Of a stretch of 64,000 nt of DNA, positions 25,857 through 35,127 are shown one piece after another. The notes below the pieces were generated by a model. The model ran no database searches and was not told the DNA's origin. It saw only the letters and a list, made by a program, of their open reading frames with translations. Within the stretch, counting starts at the first letter, position 1. Every line of letters starts with the position of its first letter. Origin of the DNA: Terriglobia bacterium (lineage in GTDB: Bacteria > Acidobacteriota > Terriglobia > Terriglobales > Acidobacteriaceae); assembly GCA_020072645.1 (NCBI GenBank), contig JAIQGK010000019.1:1-64000 (forward strand). The letters run 5' to 3'. Both the position numbers and the translations under genes were made by a program.

Positions 25857-27869
25857 GTGAGACGAGTGTTTTCTCTTTCTCCATCTCTGCGTTCTGCGAT
25901 TTTATTTGTGTCCATCTTCATGGCGGTTTCTCCGCTCATGGCGCAGGGCGCTCCGCCGGCTCAGCCGGCGGAAATCAAGCCGGGTGACAATCTTGTAGTC
26001 GAAAATATTCCTCCAGTGCCCGCAGCAATCGCAGAAAAAGCCAACCAGTATGGCGAGTTCCGCTTCGCCACATTGCAGGACTGGCATCCGACGAAGAAAG
26101 AAATGCTGATCGGTACTCGCTTTGCCGAGGTGCAGCAGATTCACATGGTCCAGATGCCAGGCGGAGCGCGTACGCAGCTCACGTTTTTTCCTGATCGCAC
26201 CGGCGGCGGACGCTTTGGCCCCAAAGGCGATTACTTTACTTTCTCCAAAGATGTTGGCGGCGGCGAGTGGTATCAGATCTACCGGTATGACATTGCCAAT
26301 GGCGACGTTACGCTGTTGACGGACGGAAAGTCTCGTAACGGCGGTCGCAGCTTCGCACACAATGATAACCGAATCGCGTACACCTCCACGCGCCGTACGG
26401 GAAAGGACACTGATATCTGGATCATGGATCCTACCAATCCCAAGGTGGACAAGATGCTTCTGCAATTGGAGGGCGGCGGCTGGGGCGTGGCAGATTGGTC
26501 GCCCGATAATAAAAAGTTGCTGGTGGTAGAGGAGGTCTCGGCGAACCAGACCTATCTCTGGCTAGCGGATGTTGCCACCGGCGAAAAGAAACTGCTGACG
26601 CCAAAATCCGGCGACGAGCAGGTTGCTTACGGCGGCGGCCCGTTCAGCAAAGATGGCAAAGGCTTCTACTCCACAACCGATCGCGACTCCGAATTTCGGC
26701 GTCTTGCCTATTTTGACCTGGCCACCATGCAGCCCACCTATCTCACCACCGACATCAAGTGGGACGTGGATGAAATGGAGCTCAGCGACGATGGCAAAAT
26801 GATGGCATTTGTCACCAATGAAGACGGCATCAGCAAGCTTTATCTGATGAACACAGCCACGGGCAAATACAAGCCGGTTGCTGGCATCCCCACAGGACTG
26901 ATTGACGGGCTGCGTTTTCACCGAAACAATCGCGACCTGGGATTTGTTGTGAACTCTGCAAGATCGACCGCGGACGTGTACTCGGTGGATGTGGTAACAG
27001 GCAAGATTGAGCGCTGGACAACGAGTGAAACCGGAGGCTTGAACACCGCAACATTCGCCGAGCCGCAACTCATCAAGTGGCAGACGTTTGACGGCAAGAC
27101 CATCTCCGGCTTCCTTTATATGCCGGACGCAAAGAAGTTCCCCGGCAAGCGGCCCGTGATGGTGATCATTCATGGCGGCCCGGAAGGGCAGTACCGCCCT
27201 GGATTTCTTGGCCGGAACAACTATTACCTGAACGAAATGGGCGTAGCGCTTGTCTTTCCCAACGTGCGCGGGTCCACGGGCTATGGCAAAACTTTTCTCA
27301 AGCTTGATAACGGCGTCAATCGCGACCACACGCATAAAGATATCGGCGCCCTGCTGGACTGGATTGGCAAGAATTCCGCGCTCGACTCCGGCAAGATCAT
27401 GATTGCCGGCGGCAGTTACGGCGGCTACATGACCTGGGCAGTCGCTTACGAATACAGCGACAAGATCTGCTGCAGCCAGCCGGTCGTTGGCCCGTCGAAT
27501 CTGGTAACGCTATTGGAACACACGGAACCGTATCGGCGCGACCTAAGGCGCGTGGAATATGGTGACGAGCGCGATCCAAAAATCCGCGAGTACCTGGAAA
27601 AGACCGCGCCGCTGAACAACTCAGAAAAGATTCGCAAGCCGGTGTATGCCGTGGTGGGGAAGAATGATCCGCGCGTGCCCTGGACGGAGTCTCGGCAAAT
27701 GCTGGACAAGCTGAAGAGCAATGGAATCCAAACCTGGTTCCTGATGGCGAATGATGAAGGCCATGGCTACGCTAAGAAGAAGAACCAGGACTTTCTCTTC
27801 TATTCAACGATCTTGTTCGTGCAGCAGTTTCTTTTGGGCCAGCAGAATGGGGCAAGTGGGACACAATAG
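25857..27869 (+). CDS. S9-family serine peptidase (dipeptidyl-peptidase/prolyl-oligopeptidase type), secreted
   Basis: A 670-residue protein with a signal peptide (1-30, LMAQ), a TolB/WD40-like propeller (about 60-400) and an alpha/beta-hydrolase domain. The catalytic triad is visible: Ser520 in GGSYGGYM, Asp604 in GKNDPRVP and His636 in DEGHGY. Secreted S9 peptidases cut short peptides, often after Pro or Ala, in the periplasm or outside. The start is GTG with AGGAGG eight bases upstream. A perfect terminator follows directly. It is monocistronic. Confidence 0.92.
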   Translation: MRRVFSLSPSLRSAILFVSIFMAVSPLMAQGAPPAQPAEIKPGDNLVVENIPPVPAAIAEKANQYGEFRFATLQDWHPTKKEMLIGTRFAEVQQIHMVQMPGGARTQLTFFPDRTGGGRFGPKGDYFTFSKDVGGGEWYQIYRYDIANGDVTLLTDGKSRNGGRSFAHNDNRIAYTSTRRTGKDTDIWIMDPTNPKVDKMLLQLEGGGWGVADWSPDNKKLLVVEEVSANQTYLWLADVATGEKKLLTPKSGDEQVAYGGGPFSKDGKGFYSTTDRDSEFRRLAYFDLATMQPTYLTTDIKWDVDEMELSDDGKMMAFVTNEDGISKLYLMNTATGKYKPVAGIPTGLIDGLRFHRNNRDLGFVVNSARSTADVYSVDVVTGKIERWTTSETGGLNTATFAEPQLIKWQTFDGKTISGFLYMPDAKKFPGKRPVMVIIHGGPEGQYRPGFLGRNNYYLNEMGVALVFPNVRGSTGYGKTFLKLDNGVNRDHTHKDIGALLDWIGKNSALDSGKIMIAGGSYGGYMTWAVAYEYSDKICCSQPVVGPSNLVTLLEHTEPYRRDLRRVEYGDERDPKIREYLEKTAPLNNSEKIRKPVYAVVGKNDPRVPWTESRQMLDKLKSNGIQTWFLMANDEGHGYAKKKNQDFLFYSTILFVQQFLLGQQNGASGTQ

Positions 27870-27881
27870 GCAAATAACAAA

Positions 27882-27899
27882 GGGCCGCCGCAGCGGCCC
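27882..27899. terminator. bidirectional terminator between convergent genes
   Basis: GGGCCGC-CGCA-GCGGCCC, flanked by AACAA on the left and TTGTT on the right, so it reads as a GC stem with a U-rich tail in both directions. It lies between the stops at 27869 (+) and 27922 (-). Confidence 0.85.
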
Positions 27900-27921
27900 A
27901 TTGTTTCATCCCTCTTTCAGC

Positions 27922-29100
27922 TTAGTTAATAGGACTTGCCTGAAAAGCCGCACCGCACTTCTTCGGCTTATACGTGCTGATATCGCCGGAGACCATGGAG
28001 TTATTGTTGCACTCAAGCGCGAGTTTGCCGTTTCCTGTAATCGTGTCATTAGCGGCGAACTTAAGAACGGACATGGTATTTAAGACAATGCCGTCATCAG
28101 TATTGTTGTTGATGGTGTTGCCGCCCAGGCTGTTCAGCAGGGAACTAAGATCAACCAGGACGCCTACTCCCGTATTTCCGGAGATGTCGATTCCCCCATC
28201 CAGATAAGCGTCAGAGTGGTCGGTAATTTCAATTCCGCCTTTGCCATTGCCATCAATCGTGGTTGCGCCCGCCCATTCGCAATGGCTGGTTTCGCCGCAG
28301 TGCACGCCGACCCCCGCATTGGATGTGATTGAACCATCCGACATGATGACGGTGCTGGTATGGATCACTTCCAATCCAAATGGGCCTTGATTTCCTATGA
28401 TGCGATTGTCGCCGCTGATATCGGCTTCAGCGCTGTTGGCAACAGATACGCCTACGCTGCCGTTGTTGCTGATTACATTCTCGGTGCCGGGAGTTACACC
28501 ATCGCCGCCGTTCAGAATTAAGTGCCCAGTGGACACGGCGATACCAATACGGCCATTGTTCGTTACCGTGGTGCCGGTGACGTCACTATCCACATAAAAC
28601 GTTCCGCCGCCCACGCTGATGCCGGAGCGAGTGCTCGCCTTGATTGCGCTGTCGGCAATATGGACCAGTGAATCGATGCTGGTAAGGCCGATGCCCAGAC
28701 TGTTCTGGATTGTGACGCTCGTGAGGTCCACACGGGAATTGTCATTGATCAGAGCACCACGTCCGCCATCGAATATGATGTTCTGGATCCCCACTCTCTG
28801 TGATGCATCAATGGCCAGCAGATGTCCATTAGCATTTCCCGGCACCACCGTAGCCGTTGGATTGCCGAAGATCGTCAAATCGGTCCGGCCAAACATAACC
28901 ACGTTCTCATGGCAGGTGCCGGTGACTGAGATGCTGTTCGGCCCTGCGGCGGGCAACGAGGCCAATGCATCATGAATTGTAGTGAAAGCGCCCGGCGTGG
29001 CGCCGCTGCAATCCACCGTGGCGCTGGCGGCAAATGCAAAGCTGGAAAGAAGAAACAGCGAACAAGCGAACAGCAATTTATACCCGGAGCAACTGGTCAT
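27922..29100 (-). CDS. secreted right-handed parallel beta-helix protein
   Basis: About 392 residues from the ATG at 29100, chosen because GAGG lies seven bases before it; an ATG at 29112 is also in frame. A signal peptide of about 27 residues is followed by some ten rungs of a pectate-lyase-like beta-helix, with repeated patterns such as GNTGVGVLV, NNGRIGIAV, NNGSVGVSV and SNAGVGVHC. Helix proteins of this type bind or cut polysaccharides, but no lyase motif is clear here. Cys residues near both ends (TVDCSGA, GTCHEN, HCGETSHC, LECNNN, KKCGAA) could form disulfides. Confidence 0.75.
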   Translation of the reverse strand: MTSCSGYKLLFACSLFLLSSFAFAASATVDCSGATPGAFTTIHDALASLPAAGPNSISVTGTCHENVVMFGRTDLTIFGNPTATVVPGNANGHLLAIDASQRVGIQNIIFDGGRGALINDNSRVDLTSVTIQNSLGIGLTSIDSLVHIADSAIKASTRSGISVGGGTFYVDSDVTGTTVTNNGRIGIAVSTGHLILNGGDGVTPGTENVISNNGSVGVSVANSAEADISGDNRIIGNQGPFGLEVIHTSTVIMSDGSITSNAGVGVHCGETSHCEWAGATTIDGNGKGGIEITDHSDAYLDGGIDISGNTGVGVLVDLSSLLNSLGGNTINNNTDDGIVLNTMSVLKFAANDTITGNGKLALECNNNSMVSGDISTYKPKKCGAAFQASPIN

Positions 29101-29389
29101 AGTTATCCTCATGCCTCTGAAGTTAAATTGAAATTTGGGGAGTGACAGAACTTTACCGCAGCAAATCGTATGCTGCCAGAGAATAGTGCATGGGATTGAA
29201 AAATCGCTTCAAAGATTTTGCGGGAATTACAAAAATTGTCACTTCGTACCGGCTGGATGCATCCGGTGTGCAACAAGTTTCTGAATAAAAGACAGAAAAC
29301 CCCAACTTCCGCAACAATGGAGGAACGGCAGGGGAGAAATCGGTTTTCGTCTCGATTCGCCGTAGTTCTAAAGACGCGATGACAGCGAT

Positions 29390-30322
29390 TCAGCTATGCA
29401 GAAATTTTTCCAGGTCGGCATTAGATCCGCAAAGCACCACGCCAACCCTCTCTCCCGGACGAGGTTTGTAAACGCCGGAAAGAAGAGCCGCGAACGCGGT
29501 GGCGCCGCCTGGTTCGGCGATCAAGCGCAATTGCTGCCACAGCGCGCGTTGAGCTTCTAGGATCTGTTCGTCGCTGACCAGGAGTGACTGCGACACAAAC
29601 TTCTGCGCGATCGGAAACATTAACTCACCCACGCGACGAGCACCGAGAGAGTCCGCGGCAACGCCTCCGGTCTCAACGTCCACCACCTGCCCAGCCCCAA
29701 GCGCCTTTTGCAGACTAGGTGCACGCTCCGGCTCAACGCTGATGATGCGTACGCGATCCTGATACCATGCGGCCACGCCGCCAATCAGTCCGCCGCCGCC
29801 CACGGCGATCAACACCGAATCCAACCCGCGCACCTGCTCTTCAAGTTCCATGCCAAGAGTCCCCTGGCCGGCGAGCACGCGCTCATCGTCATAAGCGTGA
29901 ATGCCAAGCCCTCCGGTTTGCGCAGCGCGCTCTTTGCTGGCGGCCAGAGCTTCAGCGTAATCATTGCCAATAAGATTGATGGCTGCGCCATATTGCCGCA
30001 GCCGCTCAACTTTGTTGGCGGGAGCCACGGCAGGAACAAAAATTTCAGCCCGGTATCCAAGCTTTTGTGCGGCATAAGCGACGGCAGCGCCATGATTGCC
30101 GCCAGAGGCAGCAATCACGCCTGCGTCACCGATAGTAGAATTCAGAATGCAGTTGAACGCGCCACGCGGTTTGAACGAACCGGTATGCTGAAGGCATTCA
30201 AGTTTGAAGAAAATTCTGGCATCAATGCTGAAGGCCTTTTCTTCCAACGCAAGCACCGGCGTGCGCCGAACATGCGTAGCGATCCTCCGCCCTGCATCCT
30301 GAATTTCAGTGCGAGAGATCAT
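29390..30322 (-). CDS. threonine/serine dehydratase-like PLP enzyme
   Basis: A 310-residue fold-type II PLP enzyme. The PLP Schiff-base Lys is Lys51 in GSFKPRGA, ASGGNHG contacts the cofactor, and the phosphate loop is GGGGLIGG (175-182). At this length, without the C-terminal ACT-like domain of biosynthetic IlvA, it fits the catabolic threonine/serine ammonia-lyase or threo-hydroxyaspartate dehydratase group, which form 2-oxo acids and ammonia. It overlaps the nitrilase gene by 4 bases (ATGA), so both enzymes are co-translated. Together they may form a nitrogen-releasing pair. Confidence 0.85.
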   Translation of the reverse strand: MISRTEIQDAGRRIATHVRRTPVLALEEKAFSIDARIFFKLECLQHTGSFKPRGAFNCILNSTIGDAGVIAASGGNHGAAVAYAAQKLGYRAEIFVPAVAPANKVERLRQYGAAINLIGNDYAEALAASKERAAQTGGLGIHAYDDERVLAGQGTLGMELEEQVRGLDSVLIAVGGGGLIGGVAAWYQDRVRIISVEPERAPSLQKALGAGQVVDVETGGVAADSLGARRVGELMFPIAQKFVSQSLLVSDEQILEAQRALWQQLRLIAEPGGATAFAALLSGVYKPRPGERVGVVLCGSNADLEKFLHS

Positions 30323-31305
30323 TCGGCTTTGCGTGACTTGGTTTGACTGCTCAATGTGGCGACGGGCGGCTTGGGCTGATCATCCACCAGCAGACGGAAG
30401 ATATCCGGTCGCGAGTAGTGGCCAACAGCGTCGAAATCAAATTTGGCCTTGGGCAGCAAACCGCGGTCCAACTCAGCCACCAGGATTGTTTCATCTTCAA
30501 AGTTCGGACCTGCCAGGAACTCACCAAAAGGACTGACGATGCAACTTCCGCCGCGGGAAAGAACGGTGTCCGGTTTTTCTCCAAATGTCGTGGAGTAATT
30601 TTTGGGGAAGTCGCGGCGGCGGTTGAACTGATTGCAGCCCAGAACAAAGCAGCGGCCTTCCGTGGCAATATGCTGCATGGTGGCAGACCATGTGGGGCGA
30701 TGGTCTGCCGTTGGCGCGCAATAAATCTCAATGCCCTGGGAATACATGAAGGTGCGCAGCAGCGGCATGTAGTTTTCCCAGCAGATTACCGCGCCCAGCT
30801 TACCCAGTGGAGTATCAAAGACAGGCAGAGTTGATCCGTCACCATATCCCCAGATCAGCCGCTCGGAAGCGGTCGGCATTACCTTGCGATGCTTGCCGAG
30901 GAAGGTTCCATCCGGCGCGAAGAAAAGCACACAGCAATAAAGCGTACCGCGCTCGCGCTCAATCACGCCCATCACCAGATAGACAGAGTTAGTGCGCGCC
31001 GCTTTGCTCAATGCATCGACCGTTGGGCCGGGAACTTCCACAGCACTTTCAAAGTAGCGCTTGAAGTCCTCTCGGCCAGCGTCCGTGCGCCAACCGACCA
31101 CGGCGCCAAAGTCGAGCCCGCGAGGGTAGCCGGAAATAAAAGCTTCAGGGAAGAGTACAAGTTTGGCTCCTCGCTTCGCGGCGTCGCGGGTCAAGTCCAG
31201 CGCTTTGGCCAGAGTTCTCTTGCGGTCAAATGCGACGGACGCAGCCTGAACCACTGCCACGGTCACCGCGCTGCTAACCGGCTCTTGTTTGGCAGAACGC
31301 TTCAT
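30319..31305 (-). CDS. nitrilase
   Basis: A 328-residue carbon-nitrogen hydrolase of the true nitrilase branch. The catalytic triad is complete: Glu54 in FPEAFISGYPRG, Lys141 in KHRKVMPT and Cys175 in ICWENYMPLLR. These segments are the ones conserved in enzymes turning nitriles into carboxylic acids and ammonia, rather than in amidases. A Ser/Gln-rich N-terminal extension of about 12 residues precedes the fold. It is the first gene of a two-gene unit with the dehydratase. Confidence 0.88.
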   Translation of the reverse strand: MKRSAKQEPVSSAVTVAVVQAASVAFDRKRTLAKALDLTRDAAKRGAKLVLFPEAFISGYPRGLDFGAVVGWRTDAGREDFKRYFESAVEVPGPTVDALSKAARTNSVYLVMGVIERERGTLYCCVLFFAPDGTFLGKHRKVMPTASERLIWGYGDGSTLPVFDTPLGKLGAVICWENYMPLLRTFMYSQGIEIYCAPTADHRPTWSATMQHIATEGRCFVLGCNQFNRRRDFPKNYSTTFGEKPDTVLSRGGSCIVSPFGEFLAGPNFEDETILVAELDRGLLPKAKFDFDAVGHYSRPDIFRLLVDDQPKPPVATLSSQTKSRKAE

Positions 31306-31531
31306 GTGAGACGAAAAACTATAACAGCAAATATCGATTTATCGCAGCCGGCTGTCATCCCACTCCTGAGCTGCTGCGCATCCTTAATATATGTATTGTT
31401 GGAAAGTCTAATGAAGGCACAGCGGTTCCGGTTTAAAAGCCTATTTTTATCAGGTACTTACAACAATTTTATTCGACAAATCAATGCAGTGATAGGACAA
31501 TAGCAAGGTATCGCTTCCGGAGCTCGGATAA

Positions 31532-32731
31532 GTGTCTTTCAAACCAGATCGGTTGGGTCGGCGTGTCTCAATCTTTTGCGGCGCGATGGCACTCTTCTGT
31601 CTGTTCTCCGTAAGCCTCTTTGCCCAAAGCGCGTCACCCGATACTTCCCAGCCAATTGATGCGACTGGCGGATTTCTTCAGCGAGAAGGCGCACAGCCAA
31701 AGTTTGAAGGCGCCAGCAAACTTTCTTCCGACGCGCGCATGGCCCTGACACAGGGGCGCATTTTTAGTGTTCCTCATTTTTCAGGATCGTTTGAATCGCA
31801 GGGCAAGACTTTTCCCTTTACGATGGTCGGTGTAAAACCGCAATCGAACTCGACGACCCAAATTCCTGTTCAGATAATTCCAATTTCATTGTTCTTTGAA
31901 GAATTTGTGGATGAGAATGGCGCACCAATCGTGCTTGATCCCGGCCCGATTGTTCCGCGGGTGCAGTCGTCTCCTAATTTCCACGACGCTCAATATGCAA
32001 CGGGGACCACGCAATTTGCCGATGCCGTGCAAAAGGCGCAATTCAATGCCATCGCCGGCAAGGATTGGCATACGCTGCTGGGCTCTCCGCAAATTCTCAA
32101 GCCGCTGCGGATCGCGGTACCGCGAGGCGATGCCAAGGTTTACCGCAATCCCAGCACCGGCGTGGTGTATGCGATCGTGGATACTGACTTTTTTCTTTCG
32201 CAGCTGAATACCATGATCCAGATGGCGAATCTTTCGCCGGATGCTCTCTCCATCGCGCTCACCTCGAATGTCTTTCTTGCGCCGCAGAAAGATATCAAAA
32301 AATGTTGCGTGCTTGGCTTTCACACATCATTCGACGTAGGCGAGATGGCACAGGTCAAGTTTGTCCAGACCTTCATTTGGGCCAGCTGGGTGGAGCAGGG
32401 GATTCTTGGTTCCAGCCTGGCGGACGTTACACCGATGAGCCACGAGATTTCAGAATGGATGAACAATCCATTCGGCAGCAATACCGTTCCCGCGTGGCAG
32501 GTACCGAACTCGACCGCATGCCAGAGCAACCTTGAGACTGGCGATCCATTGGCGCTGATGCCCAACGCCGGATACCCCGTGCTGATCGATGGATTTACTT
32601 ACCATCCGCAGAGCCAGGTCTTAATGCAATGGTTTCAGCGTGGAGCGACATCTGACGCATTTGAAGGAGCTTTCAGCTTCCCCGACCAGAGCATTATGAC
32701 CGCACCTTCGCAGGCCTGCCCAGTCCGTTAG
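31532..32731 (+). CDS. secreted protein with zincin-like HExxE motif, unknown function
   Basis: A 399-residue protein with a signal peptide (about 12-32, LFAQ). No known family is recognised with certainty. A striking segment, SHEISEWMNNP (about residues 310-320), has the look of a metalloprotease-like HE..EW helix, but the normal HExxH second His is replaced by Glu-Trp. Two adjacent Cys (IKKCCVLGFH) and one in NSTACQSN are present. The start is GTG at 31532 with GGA upstream. It stands alone, followed by a 340-base non-coding stretch. Confidence 0.65.
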   Translation: MSFKPDRLGRRVSIFCGAMALFCLFSVSLFAQSASPDTSQPIDATGGFLQREGAQPKFEGASKLSSDARMALTQGRIFSVPHFSGSFESQGKTFPFTMVGVKPQSNSTTQIPVQIIPISLFFEEFVDENGAPIVLDPGPIVPRVQSSPNFHDAQYATGTTQFADAVQKAQFNAIAGKDWHTLLGSPQILKPLRIAVPRGDAKVYRNPSTGVVYAIVDTDFFLSQLNTMIQMANLSPDALSIALTSNVFLAPQKDIKKCCVLGFHTSFDVGEMAQVKFVQTFIWASWVEQGILGSSLADVTPMSHEISEWMNNPFGSNTVPAWQVPNSTACQSNLETGDPLALMPNAGYPVLIDGFTYHPQSQVLMQWFQRGATSDAFEGAFSFPDQSIMTAPSQACPVR

Positions 32732-32794
32732 TTCTCTGAATTCAAGTCCCGCAACATCCCATACAATTTTATTGAAGCAGGTTTTATTTCTCTC

Positions 32795-32935
32795 ATCCAG
32801 AAAGAGGTAGGTAGGTGCGCGGTCCCGGGATGATAGCTTGCTGCGTTTATGCAGCCCGCTACCATCCCGCGGGGAAGGACCGTCGCTCTTTTGAGCAATG
32901 GGGGCTCTCCCTTGGAGGAAACGGGAGTACTTCTG
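32795..32935 (+). ncRNA. possible structured RNA or long hairpin region
   Basis: This gene-free stretch of about 340 bases (32732-33071) contains a strong nested stem. CGGGATGATAGC (from about 32826) pairs with GCTACCATCCCG, with GCTGC/GCAGC inside. The outer CGGTCC pairs with GGACCG near 32877, and a CTCCC/GGGAG stem follows. The nested pairs and GC content look like a stable RNA of 100-150 bases or a structured leader. It does not match tmRNA, RNase P or SRP as I know them, and 6S RNA cannot be shown. The strand is assumed from the flanking genes. Confidence 0.3.
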
Positions 32936-33071
32936 TTGATAGAACGCCAATCGCGGAAAAGTTTGCAAAATAATTCGTGACGCTCTGCTTTTGAGTCCTT
33001 GAGGATACAGATGGGCGGAGCTCATGCGGAAACGCTGTGCTTTACAATCGCGGTGCACTTAAGGAGCAGGA

Positions 33072-33308
33072 TTGAGCGTTCTCACCGCTTTCGGATTGTT
33101 CGCCGTCACGGCCATGCTGATCTTCTACGCCTTGGAAAAGCGCAGCCCATGGTTCATCTTTGCTTTCGCTGTGGCCTGCGCACTGGCTTCCGTCTATGGC
33201 TTTCTGCAAGGCGCGTGGCCCTTTGGCGCGGTGGAAGCTGTCTGGTCAATGGTGGCACTGCGCCGCTGGTGGCTGGCACGTCCGGGAAATAGCAATTTAG
33301 CTGGCTGA
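33072..33308 (+). CDS. small membrane protein
   Basis: A 78-residue protein with two hydrophobic helices (about 2-20 and 26-46) and a basic tail (ALRRWWLARPG). The TTG start at 33072 has AAGGAGCAGG upstream, which supports it over alternatives. It is not assigned to a family with a known function. It precedes the propeller gene by 65 bases on the same strand. Confidence 0.6.
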   Translation: MSVLTAFGLFAVTAMLIFYALEKRSPWFIFAFAVACALASVYGFLQGAWPFGAVEAVWSMVALRRWWLARPGNSNLAG

Positions 33309-33373
33309 TCTCGAATCGCAAGACAGTTTGTGGTGTTCCTATTAGAATGATCACGACAAAAATGAGGTGAAAG

Positions 33374-34405
33374 ATGCGGAAGCAAATCGCAATACTAGTT
33401 GCAGTGGCGTGCCTGGGCGCAGGCTCGGTAAAGGCTTTTGCGCCAGCGCAATATCAGGTGAAGCAGAAATATGTTCTGGGCGGCGAGGGCGGCTGGGACT
33501 ATTTAACTTTTGATCCGGCAGGAAAGCGGCTTTTCATCTCTCGTGGTACGCATGTCATGGTGGTGGACCCTTACAAAGGTTCTGTGATCGGCGATATTCC
33601 TGACACGCCCGGAGTCCACGGCATTGCGCTGGCACAGGATTTAGGCAAAGGCTTCACCAGCAATGGTCGTGAAAACAGCGTGACCGTGTTTGACCTGAAG
33701 ACCTTGAAGCAAACGACAAAGATCAAGATAGACGGTGAAAATCCTGACGCCATTCTCTACGATCCATCTTCCAAGCGCGTCTTTACCTTCAATGGACGCA
33801 GCAAGAATGCCACGGTAATCGATGCTACGAACGACAAGGTTGTCAGCACTATTCCGCTCGACGGCAAACCGGAATTCGGGGTCGCTGACGGCAAGGGCGG
33901 AGTCTTTGTAAATATTGAAGACAAGAGCGAATTGACCAGCATCGACGCCAAAAAAGCTTCCGTGATTAAGAGCTGGCCCTTGGCCCCTTGCCAGGAGCCG
34001 AGCGGACTAGCCATGGACCAGAAACACCGCAGGCTTTTTGCCGGCTGTGACAACAAGATGATGGCAGTGGTGGATGCGGATAGCGGCAAAGTGATTGCGA
34101 CGCCCGCCATTGGCGAAGGCGTGGATGCAAACGCTTTTGATGTCGATGAGCAACTGGCCTTCAGTTCCAATGGACGCGACGGCAACCTTACGGTCGTCCA
34201 TGAAGATTCGCCGGACAAGTTTAGTGTGGTAGAGAATACCCCGACGCAGAAATTTGCGCGCACCATGGCCCTGGACACCACGAATCACGACGTTTACCTC
34301 GTCACGGCCGAGATCGAAGAGGCCCCTCCGGCAAAAGAAGGCGAGCGTCCTCGGCGCACCATGAAGCCCGGCACGTTCACGCTGCTGGTGGTGGGGAAGA
34401 AGTAG
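33374..34405 (+). CDS. YncE-like beta-propeller protein, exported
   Basis: A 343-residue protein with a signal peptide (1-22) and about six or seven propeller blades. The blades carry YVTN/YncE-type patterns such as PAGKRLFISRGTHVMVVD, KGFTSNGRENSVTVFD and SSKRVFTFNGRSKNATVID. Such periplasmic propellers have no confirmed enzymatic role and probably bind ligands or proteins. The C-terminal KEGERPRRTMKPGTFTLLVVGKK is charged. The start has GAGGTGAAAG before the ATG. Confidence 0.8.
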   Translation: MRKQIAILVAVACLGAGSVKAFAPAQYQVKQKYVLGGEGGWDYLTFDPAGKRLFISRGTHVMVVDPYKGSVIGDIPDTPGVHGIALAQDLGKGFTSNGRENSVTVFDLKTLKQTTKIKIDGENPDAILYDPSSKRVFTFNGRSKNATVIDATNDKVVSTIPLDGKPEFGVADGKGGVFVNIEDKSELTSIDAKKASVIKSWPLAPCQEPSGLAMDQKHRRLFAGCDNKMMAVVDADSGKVIATPAIGEGVDANAFDVDEQLAFSSNGRDGNLTVVHEDSPDKFSVVENTPTQKFARTMALDTTNHDVYLVTAEIEEAPPAKEGERPRRTMKPGTFTLLVVGKK

Positions 34406-34453
34406 CCTTCGGAGCGCAAAACCCGGGAACGCAAAACCGGGGAACGGAACCGG

Positions 34454-35059
34454 CTACTTCAAATACTTTTCCGGCAACGGGTGTGATGGATCTTCACTTT
34501 CCCAATAGATGGTGAGGATCCACCACCGAGTGCCATCATTAAAAAGCTGAAAGCTATTGATGCCGCGCGCGAACGGCTTCTCGCCCTTGGCGTGGCGCGA
34601 CTCATAGGTGCTCCACACATGCGCAATGTGGTCCCACTGCTCGACACGGTTCGCCACTGAATTTTCAAAAAAGCCCTCTTTGCTAAAAAAGTCCTGGGCT
34701 CGGGTGGCGTATTCGTCTGGCGATGAAACCCGCGCTGTTACAACTCCCTTATCATCGCGGCGGCTGGGGATCATGCGCGCCCCGGAATAGAAAAAGCTGC
34801 GAAAACGGTCCCAATCGCGCGGACCAGCAGGGCCGGAGATCACGTCATACACGGCCGCAATAATGTGGTCGATAGAATCAACGTCACTCGTGCGCGCATT
34901 GGAGTCAGGCACAGTTGAGCTTGGCGCGGTTGATGCAGTTGCGTTGGTCTGCGGCTTGGTTGATGGCGCAGGTGACGTCTGGGAGGTCGAGGTCTGGGCG
35001 ATCGCAAAGCAACCCAGAAGAAGATAAACGGCAAAAGCGGAGGCGAGGCGATTATTCAT
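34454..35059 (-). CDS. exported SnoaL/NTF2-like protein
   Basis: A 201-residue protein from the ATG at 35059; an in-frame TTG lies three codons earlier. After a signal peptide (AIAQ) there is a Ser/Thr/Pro-rich low-complexity linker of about 40 residues, then a domain of about 125 residues. Its pattern (helix HIIAAVYDVISGP, FRSFFYSGARMIP, VEQWDHIAHVWSTYESRH, GINSFQLFNDGTRWWILTIYW) fits the SnoaL/NTF2-like cone fold used by ketosteroid isomerase-like and polyketide cyclase-like proteins. The function is unknown. It converges with the propeller gene at 34405. Confidence 0.65.
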   Translation of the reverse strand: MNNRLASAFAVYLLLGCFAIAQTSTSQTSPAPSTKPQTNATASTAPSSTVPDSNARTSDVDSIDHIIAAVYDVISGPAGPRDWDRFRSFFYSGARMIPSRRDDKGVVTARVSSPDEYATRAQDFFSKEGFFENSVANRVEQWDHIAHVWSTYESRHAKGEKPFARGINSFQLFNDGTRWWILTIYWESEDPSHPLPEKYLK

Positions 35060-35127
35060 GGGAAACAATCTAACGCCGATTCATCCTGTCCGCAAACAAA
35101 AGTAATAGATTATCGCGATGCCGGGTC

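Noticed and set aside
32795-32935. 6S RNA
   Set aside because: The stem layout is suggestive, but no conserved 6S features or ygfA-like neighbour can be shown from sequence alone.
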